Source: Hormiphora californensis (taxonomy: Eukaryota; Ctenophora; Tentaculata; Cydippida; Pleurobrachiidae). Taken from it: a stretch of DNA of 64,000 nucleotides. Numbering within the stretch: position 1 is the stretch's first letter; every line of letters starts with the position of its first letter. Below are positions 22,319-33,800 of the stretch, one piece after another. Position numbers and translations under genes: made by a program. The stretch is from positions 477,938 to 541,937 of the forward strand of contig CM035351.1 in the NCBI GenBank assembly GCA_020137815.1, read 5' to 3'. The notes under the pieces are model-generated. The model searched no databases and was not told where the DNA came from. It was given only the letters and a program-made list of their open reading frames with translations.

Positions 22319-23668
22319 ATGCTAAAGGTGTGTACCCCTGTTACGGGTACTGTGACTGGTACCCTTCAGTTCAACATCCCCTCACACCCCCGGTCTCCTC
22401 ACCTCACTGCATTCCTTGAAGACCTCAGCCAGTCAGATGATTTCTGCTGCCTCCTTGAGGAGGGAGAAGTAGTAGAAACTGGGAAGTTCCTCTTCTCACC
22501 TGTAGAGGATGGATTAGTGGAGATAACTCCTTTAAAAGGCACAGAACTACCAGTCCGGTTACCTGTTAAACATCTACAGCAACTCACAGACTTGTGTGCC
22601 TCGTTTGAACGCGCCTCCAAGGAGTTTACAATTGATATTCACACAACATGTAATGTTCCAACGAGCCTTTACAACCTGGTTGCATCAGATTTTATAGGTC
22701 ACGGTTACATGAATCTATCCCCAGACCCGGATTATGATAACGTGTCTGCCCCGGTTGTTGTGGATGATTTGGATACTTTTAATGGGTTACACCAGAGGGA
22801 GGGTAACTTTGAGTCACTGGATATCCCCCAGCTGCCCGTGCGTGACATAGTGCCCATGGAGTTAGGAGTGGGTGGTGGTGAATCAACAGTTGCAGACATT
22901 GATGACATTATGCCTTATTTGGACATGGCACCTGCAGAAACTTCACTGCAGTCTGCACCCATGGTAACGGCTGGCAACGCTCCAGTAACTGAACCTGAGC
23001 CCCCTACAAATGTTCCAGTAACTGAGCTCCCCACAGAACCTGTAGAGGAGGAGCTAGTGCCCTTCGAGGGTCAGCCACTTCCACCAGATGGGTTTAATGC
23101 GGTAGGAGCACTCGCTGAATTCTTGATAAAACTGGGCTGTCAGCATCCTGTATATGAACCCGAGACTCTGTCTAGCCCGAATAATAATGTGTTTCGTGAC
23201 AAGGTGTCATTTTGGATTCAAGACCAACACTTCTCCTTTCCTAGTGTCACCTCATTTCCAAGGAAGAAAGATGCCAAAACTCATGTAGCGTGGTTGGCAT
23301 GGAATGCTGTTAGAAATGACTATTCACGCCTAAACCCAGGTTTACGCACTGAATATACAACGGCTGATGAAGCTTCGAGTTCTGCTACATCATTTTCTAC
23401 GTCGAGAGGTTTAGGGAGACTTTGGAAGAACGACCTCCAGCAGCAATACCAAGCTATTGGTGGAGATATCTCCCAAATCTTAAAATACAGTTCCTGTATG
23501 GTGCCTGGGGAGGGTATGACACCCAGGTTTAAATGTACTTTAACAGTAACCCCTCCCGGGGAATTACCCAGGACCTTTACATCCTCGGGGGAAAGCAAAA
23601 ACAAAAAGGGTTCCGAGTTGGAAGCTGCAGAAAAAGCATTTAGGGAACTTTTTCCAACGCATGTTTGA
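22319..23668 (+). CDS. Double-stranded-RNA-binding protein with two dsRBM-like domains
   Basis: This is an intronless ORF of 449 residues from the ATG at 22319. Residues 1-140 form an unrecognised globular region, and 140-250 is Pro/Glu-rich linker. Residues ~258-335 (PPDGFNAVGALAEFLIKLG ... KKDAKTHVAWLAWNAV) and ~372-447 (LWKNDLQQQYQAI ... KGSELEAAEKAFRELF) resemble dsRBM folds; the Lys/Gly plus AA-A-L helix at the end is the RNA-contacting part. The first domain is weaker. Such proteins bind dsRNA in RNA interference, editing or antiviral sensing; no catalytic domain is seen, so the role is unassigned. A broken paralogue follows 186 bp downstream. An AG precedes the ATG closely (22311), so a 5' exon is possible. 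Confidence 0.72.
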   Translation: MLKVCTPVTGTVTGTLQFNIPSHPRSPHLTAFLEDLSQSDDFCCLLEEGEVVETGKFLFSPVEDGLVEITPLKGTELPVRLPVKHLQQLTDLCASFERASKEFTIDIHTTCNVPTSLYNLVASDFIGHGYMNLSPDPDYDNVSAPVVVDDLDTFNGLHQREGNFESLDIPQLPVRDIVPMELGVGGGESTVADIDDIMPYLDMAPAETSLQSAPMVTAGNAPVTEPEPPTNVPVTELPTEPVEEELVPFEGQPLPPDGFNAVGALAEFLIKLGCQHPVYEPETLSSPNNNVFRDKVSFWIQDQHFSFPSVTSFPRKKDAKTHVAWLAWNAVRNDYSRLNPGLRTEYTTADEASSSATSFSTSRGLGRLWKNDLQQQYQAIGGDISQILKYSSCMVPGEGMTPRFKCTLTVTPPGELPRTFTSSGESKNKKGSELEAAEKAFRELFPTHV

Positions 23669-23817
23669 TATGTTTTAACACATTTTAAAATAGCTCAGCA
23701 TTTTTTAACGAGTGCATTTTGATGATTCATAAACATTATTCAATCGCTCCAACACAAAAATAGATATCAATGAGATATTGAAACCCATTATAACGGTTTG
23801 TCCTAAGACCATCATTC

Positions 23818-23823
23818 AATAAA
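23818..23823 (+). terminator. Poly(A) signal of dsRBM gene
   Basis: AATAAA lies 150 bp past the stop and 32 bp before the ATG of the downstream paralogue. Confidence 0.6.
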
Positions 23824-23854
23824 AGTGCCCCCCAATTATAGATGAATATTTAAC

Positions 23855-24432
23855 ATGTCACTGTTCACTGTTACTGAGGGCCCTGTACTACCTCCTACTG
23901 GGTTCAATGCCGTCCAAGCGCTGGATCATGTCCTCAGCTTGAAGGGAGGCTCTCGCGGTAACTTGTCAGCGAAGGATATCCCAACTAATTTCACTCCCGT
24001 CTATCATAGCAGTGTGTCATTTAGAGTCGGTGGAGAGAGCTATACAATTGACGGTATAACTACATTCCCTAATAAGAATGATGCAGAGGGTAGTGTTGCA
24101 TATCTAGCGTTGCTAAAGGTTTATAATCTTAGCATCCCAAATTTGCAATCGGGCGTTAGGCGTTCAGGTTTCAGTCGTTACTCCTCCCCACCTACTGGTT
24201 TCTGGAAGTCGATGTTGCATGCTCGTTTACAAAAGTATGTAGCTGCCGGTAATGCAGTTTTCAATTACAATACTGACCGAACCATGTCTGGTTTTGTGTC
24301 CTATTTGTCTGTGAAGTGAGAACCAGCTGGTATAGATTCACAGTTTCGATCCAGAGAGTCTCATCAAAGAAAAAAGTTAGCTGAATATGATGTAGCACAA
24401 GTGGCTTATAAAGAACTGTTCCCTAATAGGCC
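23855..24432 (+). pseudogene. Truncated tandem paralogue of the dsRBM gene
   Basis: The frame begins MSLFTVTEGP and matches the C-terminal half of the upstream gene: PPTGFNAVQALDHVLSL, then FPNKNDAEGSVAYLAL, then FWKSMLHARLQKY. A TGA at 24317-24319 interrupts the second domain. The same frame continues after it with recognisable sequence (RKKLAEYDVAQVAYKELFPN) up to about 24427, where the foldback element begins. The N-terminal domain of the parent is absent. The best explanation is a partial duplicate with a nonsense mutation whose 3' end was cut by the element. A short functional one-domain protein ending at the TGA is possible. Confidence 0.7.
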
Positions 24433-25437
24433 AGTCGCTTTTTGTCATTTTGGGGCCATTTGGTGAACTGAGACATAACAAAGGTTTTCCACTTGCATTG
24501 TACTCCTATGGGGTCCCATAAACACCAAAAAAATTTTCCACTCCAATCGAGGTGAAGAAAGTGCCCAAAATGGCCACGCCCTTAATTGCCTGTATTTTCA
24601 GCCTTGGCCAAAAAAAGCAACTTTGCTTTGGATTGGAGTAGAGACAAAAATGAGGGCACTAAAATGTGTAGAATGAGCAGCAGAATCGATTGGGACCAAG
24701 CAGAAGTCTCTATCTTGTCAGCTTCGAGAGATAATTGGATAATTAAGTATGCGCATAACCGTTTTTGAGCCATATGGCTATAGCCACTCGGGAGCGGTTT
24801 TAACAATTTACCTTCACAGGAGCTTGTTCAGCATATAAAAATTAGTGGGGGTAACAAATATGAAGTTTCTATCGCATAAGGTCAATGCGTTATTCAACTT
24901 CAAAGTTCGAAAAATGAGGGGGAAAAGTCGAAATTTGGTCATTTTCCCTCATTTTCCACTCATTTTTTGATCTTTTAAGTTGAATAACGCATTGACCTTA
25001 TTCGATAGAAACTTCATATTTGTTACTCCCACTAATTTTTATATGCCGAACAAGCTCCTGTGAAGCAAAATTGTTAAAACAGCTCCCGAGTGGCTATAGC
25101 CATATGGCTCAAAAACGGTTATGCGCATACTTAATTATCCAATTATCTCTCGAAGCTGACAAGATAGAGACTTCTGCTTGGTCCCAATCGATTCTGCTGC
25201 TCATTCTACACATTTTAGTGCCCTCATTTTTGTCTCTACTCCAATCCAAAGCAGAGTTGCTATTTTTGGCCAAGGCTGAAAATACAGGCAAAAGGGCGTG
25301 GCCATTTTGGGCACTTTCTTCACCTCGGTTGGAGTGGAAAATTTTTTTGGTGTTTCTGAGACCCCATAGGAGTACAATGCAAGTGGAAAACCTTTGTTAT
25401 GTCTCAGTTCACCATTTTAGCAAAAAGCGACTGGCCT
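24428..25437. mobile_element. ~1-kb foldback (hairpin) element
   Basis: It starts AGGCCAGTCGCTTTTTG and ends CAAAAAGCGACTGGCCT. The halves are near-identical reverse complements, about 455-475 bp each, with the turn near 24935-24960. Open frames on both strands are mirror copies of each other and not genes. No clear target duplication is seen (A/T-rich flanks, TA possible). A transcript would fold into a long dsRNA hairpin. Confidence 0.88.
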
Positions 25438-25679
25438 ATAATGAAGCTAAGTTAATTATATAATAAGTTTTTGTAGAAATTTGTGCACATTATTGTTTTT
25501 TGTATTCTGTCTTTGTAAAATAATGGTATCTGGACCTTATTGTGACATGTGTTGGACGTAAAAATTGCTGAATCTTTTAAGAAGTTTTAATTCAAATCCG
25601 TATCTCCTTTTTCAGCACTTCGTAGTACCTTCGCCCCCCCCCCCTCTCACCTAACTAACATTTACCAACTCCCCAGTCC
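25438..25679 (+). other. Interval upstream of POLR3E
   Basis: This is A/T-rich sequence, then a C9 tract near 25635. An AG at 25676-25677 just before the ATG could be an acceptor for an unseen 5' non-coding exon. Confidence 0.35.
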
Positions 25680-28600
25680 ATGTCCCTTGCTGCCCCAGCC
25701 CCGGATCCCCTACCACCAACATCTGATCCTGGCGATGAGGTGGTACACGAGATAGATGTGTTTGTAATGCATGGTCTGGGGAAGCTGCTTCTCACCCAGT
25801 ACCCCCTCCGACCCACCTATAAGGGGTACACAAACAGGGAGAATGTGAGGGTTAAACCTGTTAATAGGGAGTTGGAACTAGAGATGAAGTTACAAAGCAC
25901 ACCTAATCAGCCTCAACAGGTACAAAGTGCAGCTCAGTAGTAGTTGTTTGAACAACAGGTATAAAGTGCAGTTATGAGTTAGCAGTAGTTGTTTGAACAA
26001 CAGGTATAAAGTGCAGCTCAGTAGTAGTTGTTTGAACAACAGGTATAAAGTGCAGTTATGAGTTAGCAGTAGTTGTTTGAACAACAGGTATAAAGTGCAG
26101 CTCAGTAGTAGTTGTTTGAACAACAGGTATAAAGTGCAGCTCAGTAGTAGTTGTTTGAACAACAGGTATAAAGTGCAGTTATGAGTTAGCAGTAGTTGTT
26201 TGAACAACAGGTATAAATGATAAAGTGCAGTAGCAACTTAGCAGTTGTTTGAATTTAACTTCCGATATCAAACTCACACCCACAAATATAATATAGGATG
26301 TGCAGCAAGGATATTATATTACAACTGAAATTTCTAGACTCTTCTACACTTGATATGTTTTCATAACATCTCCATTCTGCAGACTCAGAAGTTGTCGGTG
26401 CATCAGCGGCCCCTCATCAAGCCAAATAGTGCCATTGGATTTCTGAAGAGTCGGAAGCTCCATCTCTGTCCCCTGGATAGCGTAATACAGATGACACCCT
26501 CATTTGACCACATTGACAAAAAGTAGGTCTCATATCACATATATGGGTAGAGAGCGAGAGAGTTTATAGTAACAAGGGGGAGAAGGGGTAGGGTTTAGAG
26601 ACAGCGTAAACTGTTCCTTAGGCTGACTAAGCCCCCACTAAGCAGTATGAATAATTCAATATATCCTTACCGTTGAAGTGTAGTTCGCTGTAATTCAGAT
26701 TACAACACCCTCTCTGCAGAGTTGCTGAAGAAGCGAAACTAAACACCAAGGTAGAGAAACCAGAATCAGCAGCGGTACAGAGTGTTACACGGCGGGTGAT
26801 GAGGGTAGAAACGGACAGGGAGAAAACAGCTCGTCTTGCTTCCTACAATAATATCGAGGTAAAATGGTCTGCCTACACATACCGTGTGCGGCAAAAAAAA
26901 GGCCCCCCCTAGACCACCATAGTTGCCGATGTGGTGGAGAGCTGTAACTTGGCAGGGTTGCTCCACTATGTCTATCTTGATCCTGACAGAAAAATCAGAG
27001 CTCTAGCTCAAAATTCATTTTCATGAACGGAATGAACTTCTCCGTTCCTTCGATATGAGACCCCCTCATCATTCAGAATTTTTTGCCCGTCTTTGGCTAA
27101 CGATTATCTTTGTAATGAGACCAATTTGAGCATAATCTGATTACCAGGAGAGACACAGTGGAGGGTTTTCCGACCGTCACTCCTGACATGTGATCCAGGC
27201 CCGGTCACGTGGTGAAAAGTGGGTTTGGGGTGCTGTTAACATGTCTCAATAACGGATTATTGCTCTCATATCCCTTGAATATCCCTCCACAATGCTCTCA
27301 AGTCACTTTGTGATGCTGATTGATTGGGTTCATGTCACCAGTTCTTGTCAAAGTTCTCCAACCAACACCCTCTACCCCACCATCGAACAGGAGTTCTTTA
27401 TCAAGTTTGGCCGCCTTCTTGAGCCAGATGAAGTTCCTCTGTTCGGGTGTAAAATGCATTGCAAGTAACGATTGGGAATGATTTTGATGAACATTTGAAG
27501 ATTTAAATACCCCAGATCCCTTGGCTAGTGTAATGTGAGATGATAGGCTGATTAGTGACACAAGATGGCCCCTCCTTGATGAAATGATCTCGTATCACGG
27601 GCCGCTTGAGAACTTTGAGAAGAACTGGTGACATGAACCCAATCAATCAGCATCACAAAGTGACTTGAGAGCATTGTGGAGGGATATTCAAGGGATATGA
27701 GAGCAATAATCCGTTATTGAGACATGTTAACAGCACCCCAAACCCACTTTTCACCACGTGACCGGGCCTGGATCACATGTCAGGAGTGACGGTCGGAAAA
27801 CCCTCCACTGTGTCTCTCCTGGTAATCAGATTATGCTCAAATTGGTCTCATTACAAAGATAATCGTTAGCCAAAGACGGGCAAAAAATTCTGAATGATGA
27901 GGGGGTCTCATATCGAAGGAACGGAGAAGTTCATTCCGTTCATGAAAATGAATTTTGAGCTAGAGCTCTGATTTTTCTGTCAGGATCAAGATAGACATAG
28001 TGGAGCAACCCTGCCAAGTTACAGCTCTCCACCACATCGGCAACTATGGTGGTCTAGGGGGGGCCTTTTTTTGCCGCACACGGTATTATATACTCAGTTC
28101 TTGTACAGCAGGGTTGCTTGGCTTGTCAATGAAATTTGTAATGAGAAATGTGTATTGTGTAATGTACCAAATTAGGTTTGTCTAATAACCTGTCACACAG
28201 CGCATATTATGTTGTAATTACATTTAGGTCTGTGTGTGTAATGTGCATTGACTGAGCTTTATTCACATCTGTGTGTATTTGACACTCCTCCTCTCTAAAC
28301 ACACTGTCTCTATTTCTCAGACGGAGCGGCAGAAGGAAAGCTGGATTCCCTGTGATTACCGGCCCCTCGACCACCCCTATACACAGGGCTGTAGGAGGTC
28401 CATAATGAGAGATGGTACCCAGCCACCCCTGGACACCCTCTCTAGGGATGAATACATGAAGTTACTAATACCCCGTACTGTTGGGGATGGGGCTACTGAA
28501 CAGGCCCGGTTACCAGCTGCTACACAGGTCTGTACCACACACACCAAACTGTCTGATAGAACGGTGTTGCAACCTTAGCTAAAATATCCCGCCGCTACAC

Positions 28601-31600
28601 AGGTTGAACAGTTGTTGAAGAATGCACATGTGTTGTCTGAAAGGGAGGTGTGTGATGCACTGCCGGGGTTGGAACCAGGGGTGGTGGAGACAGAGTTACT
28701 GAAATATGGACACCTCATTCAGGTTAGTTATACTGTGTCAGGGCGGGGGTGGGGGGGGGGGGCGGGGGGAGCCAGGGGTGGTGGAGACAGAGTTACTGAA
28801 ATGTGGACACCTCATTCAGGTTAGTTACTGGTCAGGGCGGGGGTGGGGGGAGCCAGGGGTGGTGGAGACAGAGCTACTGAAATGTGGACACCTCATTCAG
28901 GTTAGTTACTGGTCAGGGCGGGGGGGGGGGGGGGGGGGGGGGAGCCAGGGGTGGTGGAGACAGAGTTACTGAAATGTGGACACCTCATTCAGGTTAGTTA
29001 TACTGGTCAGGGCGGGGGTGGGGGGAGCCAGGGGGGGGGGGTGGTGGAGACAGAGCTACTGAAATGTGGACACCTAATTCAGGTTAGTTACTGGTCAGGG
29101 CGGGGGTGTGGGAGACACCTCATTCAGGTTTGTGTGAGTTACCTCTCTCTCAAGTATTGTTAGAATGTAACAAGGTGTGGGCAGGGGTTGGATTTATGTG
29201 ATGCGATATATATTCAATTTCGGCGAATAAATTTCTTGGAAATTGATTTGAAAGCTTTTACCAATTTTGGTATTGTACAGGTAAGAATGACCATTGACCA
29301 CTCCCTGGTATTCCTATTGTATTTCTTTCACTCTCTCTGCTAGCTGCTAACTGCTTTGTATTAACAGGGAAACCATCTCTCACCCTCTACTTTACCAGGG
29401 AAACTAGGTGCTATCTCTCACCCTCTACTTTACTGAAGGGTAACTGGGTCCTATCTCTCACCCTCTATTTTATCAGGGTAACTGGGTCCTATCTCTCACC
29501 CTCTATTTTACTGCAGGGTAACTGGGTCCTATCTCTCACCCTCTACTTTACCCCAGGGTAACTGGGTCCTATCTCTCACCCTCTACTTTACTGAAGGGTA
29601 ACTGGGTGCTATCTCTCACCCTCTATTTTATCAGGGTAACTGGGTCCTATCTCTCACCCTCTATTTTACTGCAGGGTAACTGGGTCCTATCTCTCACCCT
29701 CTACTTTATCAGGGTAACTGGGTCCTATCTCTCACCCTCTACTTTACTGAAGGGTAACTGGGTCCTATCTCTCACCCTCTATTTTATCAGGGTAACTGGG
29801 TCGTATCTCTCACCCTCTATTTTATCAGGGTAACTGGGTCCTATCTCTCACCCTCTACTTTACCCCAGGGTAACTGGGTCCTATCTCTCACCCTCTACTT
29901 TACTGCAGGGTAACTGGGTCCTATCTCTCACCCTCTACTTTACCCCAGGGTAACTGGGTCCTATCTCTCACTCTCTACTTTACCCCAGGGTAACTGGGTC
30001 CTATCTCTCACCCTCTATTTTACTGCAGGGTAACTGGGTCCTATCTCTCACCCTCTATTTTATCAGGGTAACTGGGTCCTATCTCTCACCCTCTACTTTA
30101 CCCCAGGGTAACTGGGTCCTATCTCTCACCCTCTATTTTACCCCAGGGTAACTGGGTCCTATCTCTCACCCTCTATTTTACTGCAGGGTAACTGGGTCCT
30201 ATCTCTCACCCTCTACTTTATCAGGGTAACTGGGTCCTATCTCTCACCCTCTACTTTACCCCAGGGTAACTGGGTGCTATCTCTCACCCTCTACTAACTA
30301 CTTCTTTCCAGGGTAACTGGGTCCTATCTCTCACCCTCTATTTTACTGCAGGGTAACTGGGTCCTATCTCTCACCCTCTACTTTACTGCAGGGTAACTGG
30401 GTCCTATCTCTCACCCTCTATTTTACTGCAGGGTAACTGGGTCCTATCTCTCACCCTCTACTTTACTGCAGGGTAACTGGGTCCTATCTCTCACCCTCTA
30501 CTTTACTGCAGGGTAACTGGGTCCTATCTCTCACCCTCTATTTTACTGCAGGGTAACTGGGTCCTATCTCTCACCCTCTATTTTATCAGGGTAACTGGGT
30601 CCTATCTCTCACCCTCTATTTTACTGCAGGGTAACTGGGTCCTATCTCTCACCCTCTACTTTACTGCAGGGTAACTGGGTGCTATCTCTCACCCTCTACT
30701 TTACTGCAGGGAAACTGGGTCCTATCTCTCACCCTCTATTTTATCAGGGTAACTGGGTCCTATCTCTCACCCTCTATTTTACTGCAGGGTAACTGGGTCC
30801 TATCTCTCACCCTCTATTTTATCAGGGTAACTGGGTCCTATCTCTCACCCTCTACTTTACTGCAGGGTAACTGGGTGCTATCTCTCACCCTCTACTTTAC
30901 TGCAGGGAAACTGGGTCCTATCTCTCACCCTCTATTTTATCAGGGTAACTGGGTCCTATCTCTCACCCTCTATTTTACTGCAGGGTAACTATCTCTCACC
31001 CTCTACTAACTACTTCTTTCCAGGGTAACTGGGTCCTCCGATCGAAGTGCCTGTACCCGGAGGGCAGCAAGTCAGATCTGACTGGTGTGCCTGCGAGTTT
31101 GATGGTGCGTCACAGAAACTTTATCCTGTGCTGTTTTGCAGTCTCGCCCCTGTTGGAGCGGAGTCACTTGGAGAAGATTAGCAGAATTGATCCCAGCGAG
31201 ATAGAGATGCTACTGAAACAGGTGGGTACTATTATAATTCAGTGTTGGAAATTGTGTAAAAACATGTTAGGGTATTTTAGATTAGGGTGCATGTTAGGAA
31301 TCGTGTATGTATGACGTTTGCAGTGCTGGACAGCTCATAGTCCTGTTACACTGGCCTGTATCAAATATCATGCTGTACAAGTATATATCAGGTTACAACC
31401 TCTCTCTCTCTACAACGCGTTGCTTAACTTAAGTTAAACTACTTTATCTCTCTTTTTTCTTTATAGTTGCCCTATATCTCTCACTCTGTGACTATCCATG
31501 GCTGACTCTTATGACTCTTTGCATTATTATCTCTCCATTCTCTTCTATGATTCTCACTTAAAGAGATGTGCATACATAATGGTCTTGTTATTTTTCTTAA

Positions 31601-31647
31601 AGCAGATCGTGCAGACCTCTCTCTGTCCCTTTATCTCTCTCTCTCTC

Positions 31648-31725
<78 letters not shown>

Positions 31726-33760
31726 CCTGTCTCTCTAAAAATTTCTTACCATCAGGACATAACTTTTTAGGGCTGGATCCCCCCATGGCCCATTCTCTCT
31801 CCCCCCTGAGATTGTGATTCTGACCAATGGCCATGTGTAACAGCCCCCCAATCTCTTCCCCCCCCAGGTGTCAGTATTCCAACCAGGCAAGGGATGGCAG
31901 TTCAAAAGGCCCCACACTGCTAACAACAACTCAGCGGCTCAACAGAAACAGCTATCCGACATTTACGAGAGTTTATACACGGCACTTCATGTGAGTAAAA
32001 TACACGGCACTTCATGTGAGTAAAATACACGGCACTTCATGTGAGTAAAATACACGGCACTTCATGTGAGTAAAATACACGGCACTTCATGTGAGTAAAA
32101 TACACGGCACTTCATGTGAGTAGTATACACGGCACTTCATGTGAGTAGTATACAAGGTCGTTCCTTGGAGAGTGTGGGCCAACATCTGCTAGCTCATTCC
32201 TAAGATACGTTACACAGCTGTCATAGAGTAAATTCACTGATAGAGATTTGAGAATGACAGAAAGAGAGAAAGAGAGTAAACTCATTCACTTGAGACAGTG
32301 TACTGATTATGTAGAGAGTCACTTGACACTGCATTGAAGAGTAACTTGACAGGCAAATAATCAGTGTCTTCACGATTTAGTTGTCAGTGCTTTCTTTTGT
32401 CTTTCTATCTTTGTTTTCAACTCTTGGCGTGTATTGTTCTGCAGCAACTATCGTATACATTGTGTGTGTGTCTATCTATTGACTTAGTAAAAGAAAGAGA
32501 GAAGGAATGATTGAGAGAGAATGATAGTGAAATAATGATAGTCAGACTGAGAGATAAAGAGAGAATGACTGAGAGAAACTAATTGAGAGAGAGAATGATA
32601 GACAGAGAAAGCACAGTATGTGTTTGTATTGTGTAAACACCATACATCCGTGCTCTGTACTGTCTGTATATTGCTCTGTCTGTACTACCACACGATACAA
32701 ACACTGATACAGACACTGAGAGTGTGTGTAAGCTACCGTTGCCAAGGCAATACATTATGGGATGCGTGTGAGAGGTGGAGGGGATATGTTTTTAGTTATG
32801 TTGAAAGGTTTCTCTCTCCTGTCATCCCCCTTGTTTTGAAATGACAGACGTCCTATATTAATATATATCTCGGGCTGGTGTACGTGCCTCAACTCACCTC
32901 TCTCGCCAGTCTTTTTAACCACCTCACCTCTCCCTCTCTCATCAGTTGAAGAATCACCGAGATAATCCGTTGGTATCCCAGTTCCACACCTCCTCCAACA
33001 ACTCCTCCTCAGCTGGGGGTGGAGGGTTGTCAGTAGAGAGTGCCTCTCAATTGGTAACCAGACTGGATTTAGCTGATGTAGTAGAACCAATGCATGTCAC
33101 TATCATGGCCAAACAAATACGGGTAAGAAACAATAGAGATGGGGAGATATTGATATCAGTTACATTTTTTTAATGCACATTGGTAATTTGAGTCGGTCAG
33201 ATCCTGTGCAAGGGCCAAGGGTACGTGTATTTTAAAATTAGTTTTCAAAATCAGTTAATTTTCTTTAGGAGTTTGTTGGCCGGATAGTTTGCAAGAAACA
33301 CGTGTTACTGGATCTAGCTGCACAATACGTCCCTCCTGAACACTGTACCCAGCTTCTTGACGGACTCCTTCGAACTCTCAACATGGAAACTGTGACTGTA
33401 ATACACGAGGTGAGGAGAGAGTGAGGGAGAGAGTGAGATACTTGTTTTTAGAAATCTGTTGCACGATACAATGTCTAGCCAACAGAGAGCTAGAAAGTGT
33501 CAATTCCTGACATTATAATGTAATTTCAGGGACAACTAGTGGAGGTAGTTACACGTTTTGGTCCAGGGACAGAGACCTACAAACGTGTTCTAATGGAACT
33601 ATTTGGTACTAAGGCTCTGCTGACACGGGGAGATATACAGGAGCGAGTACAGAGTGAACTATCTCAGAGCCTCACACGACGTGACTATCAGTACATTGCA
33701 ACTCATTTGTGTCGCTTTGAAAACAAAATGTATTCTCTTAGAGTGCGGGACACACACTGA
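25680..33760 (+). CDS. POLR3E: RNA polymerase III subunit RPC5
   Basis: Ten exons join in perfect phase: 25680-25919, 26383-26522, 26720-26858, 28321-28527, 28603-28722, 31024-31221, 31868-31990, 32946-33122, 33269-33409 and 33530-33760, for 571 residues. Family landmarks in order are DEVVHEIDVF at the N-terminus, RPTYKGY, LHLCPLDSVIQMTPSF, VEQLLKNAHVLSEREV, the GNWVLRSKCLYPEGS...GVPASL block, KGWQF, and a C-terminal region (LMELFGTKALLTRGDI) ending in a short winged-helix-like end. RPC5 partners RPC4 on the Pol III lobe and supports initiation and termination at tRNA and 5S genes. The gene is odd in that four exon borders are expanded into tandem arrays and a 1.2-kb palindrome sits in intron 3. 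No AATAAA is obvious downstream. Confidence 0.93.
25911..26225 (+). repeat. Array 1: repeated 5' splice site after POLR3E exon 1
   Basis: About eight units of 38-44 bp each contain CAACAGGTATAAAGTGCAG. The first unit is the true exon 1 border (CAACAG|GTACAAAG), so each later unit repeats a donor-like CAG|GTATAAAG. Confidence 0.85.
26879..28085. mobile_element. 1.2-kb inverted-repeat element in POLR3E intron 3
   Basis: The ends are ATACCGTGTGCGGC and its complement. The arms, about 26879-27357 and 27610-28085, are almost identical in reverse, around a ~250 bp unique centre. There is no transposase ORF. The arms also carry a poly-C/poly-G block just inside the ends. It would give an intronic hairpin in the POLR3E pre-mRNA. 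Confidence 0.88.
28670..29140 (+). repeat. Array 2: repeated exon-5 end plus 5' splice site, G-rich
   Basis: Five to six units of ~70-85 bp each carry the exon end (GTGGTGGAGACAGAGTTACT...CACCTCATTCAG) followed by GTTAGT and a G-rich stretch. The first is the true POLR3E exon 5 border at 28722. Several later copies could act as alternative last codons and donors. The G tracts could form quadruplexes in DNA or RNA. Confidence 0.88.
29385..31023 (+). repeat. Array 3: ~43 copies of a 3' splice site and exon-6 start
   Basis: Units of ~35-40 bp read GGTAACTGGGTCCTATCTCTC, then ACCCTCTA(C/T)TTTA and CTGCAG, CCCCAG or TCAG. The final unit is the authentic acceptor (TTTCCAG|GGTAACTGGGTCCT) of POLR3E exon 6, which codes GNWVL. 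Every unit therefore has a pyrimidine tract, an AG and the first codons of the exon. Confidence 0.92.
31634..31737. repeat. (CT)n microsatellite
   Basis: Nearly pure CT dinucleotides in a POLR3E intron. Open frames through it are artefacts. Confidence 0.95.
31974..32158 (+). repeat. Array 4: 25-bp repeat of exon-7 end plus 5' splice site
   Basis: About seven units of TACACGGCACTTCATGTGAG (followed by TAAAA or TAGTA). The first is the true end of POLR3E exon 7 (CTTCAT|GTGAGT at 31990), so each unit repeats a strong donor. Confidence 0.92.
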
Positions 33761-33800
33761 TATATATTGGAGAGGGATATCTTTTATCTAATTTATTATA

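Noticed and set aside
24582-25463. Two similar ORFs on opposite strands near 24.6 and 25.2 kb
   Set aside because: They are mirror images within the foldback element.
27298-28185. Short ORFs at the ends and centre of the POLR3E intron 3 palindrome
   Set aside because: Mirror-image or low-support frames with no recognisable domain.
29385-31023. CRISPR-like direct repeats
   Set aside because: Units are contiguous with no unique spacers, there are no cas genes, and the genome is eukaryotic. It is a minisatellite built on a splice acceptor.
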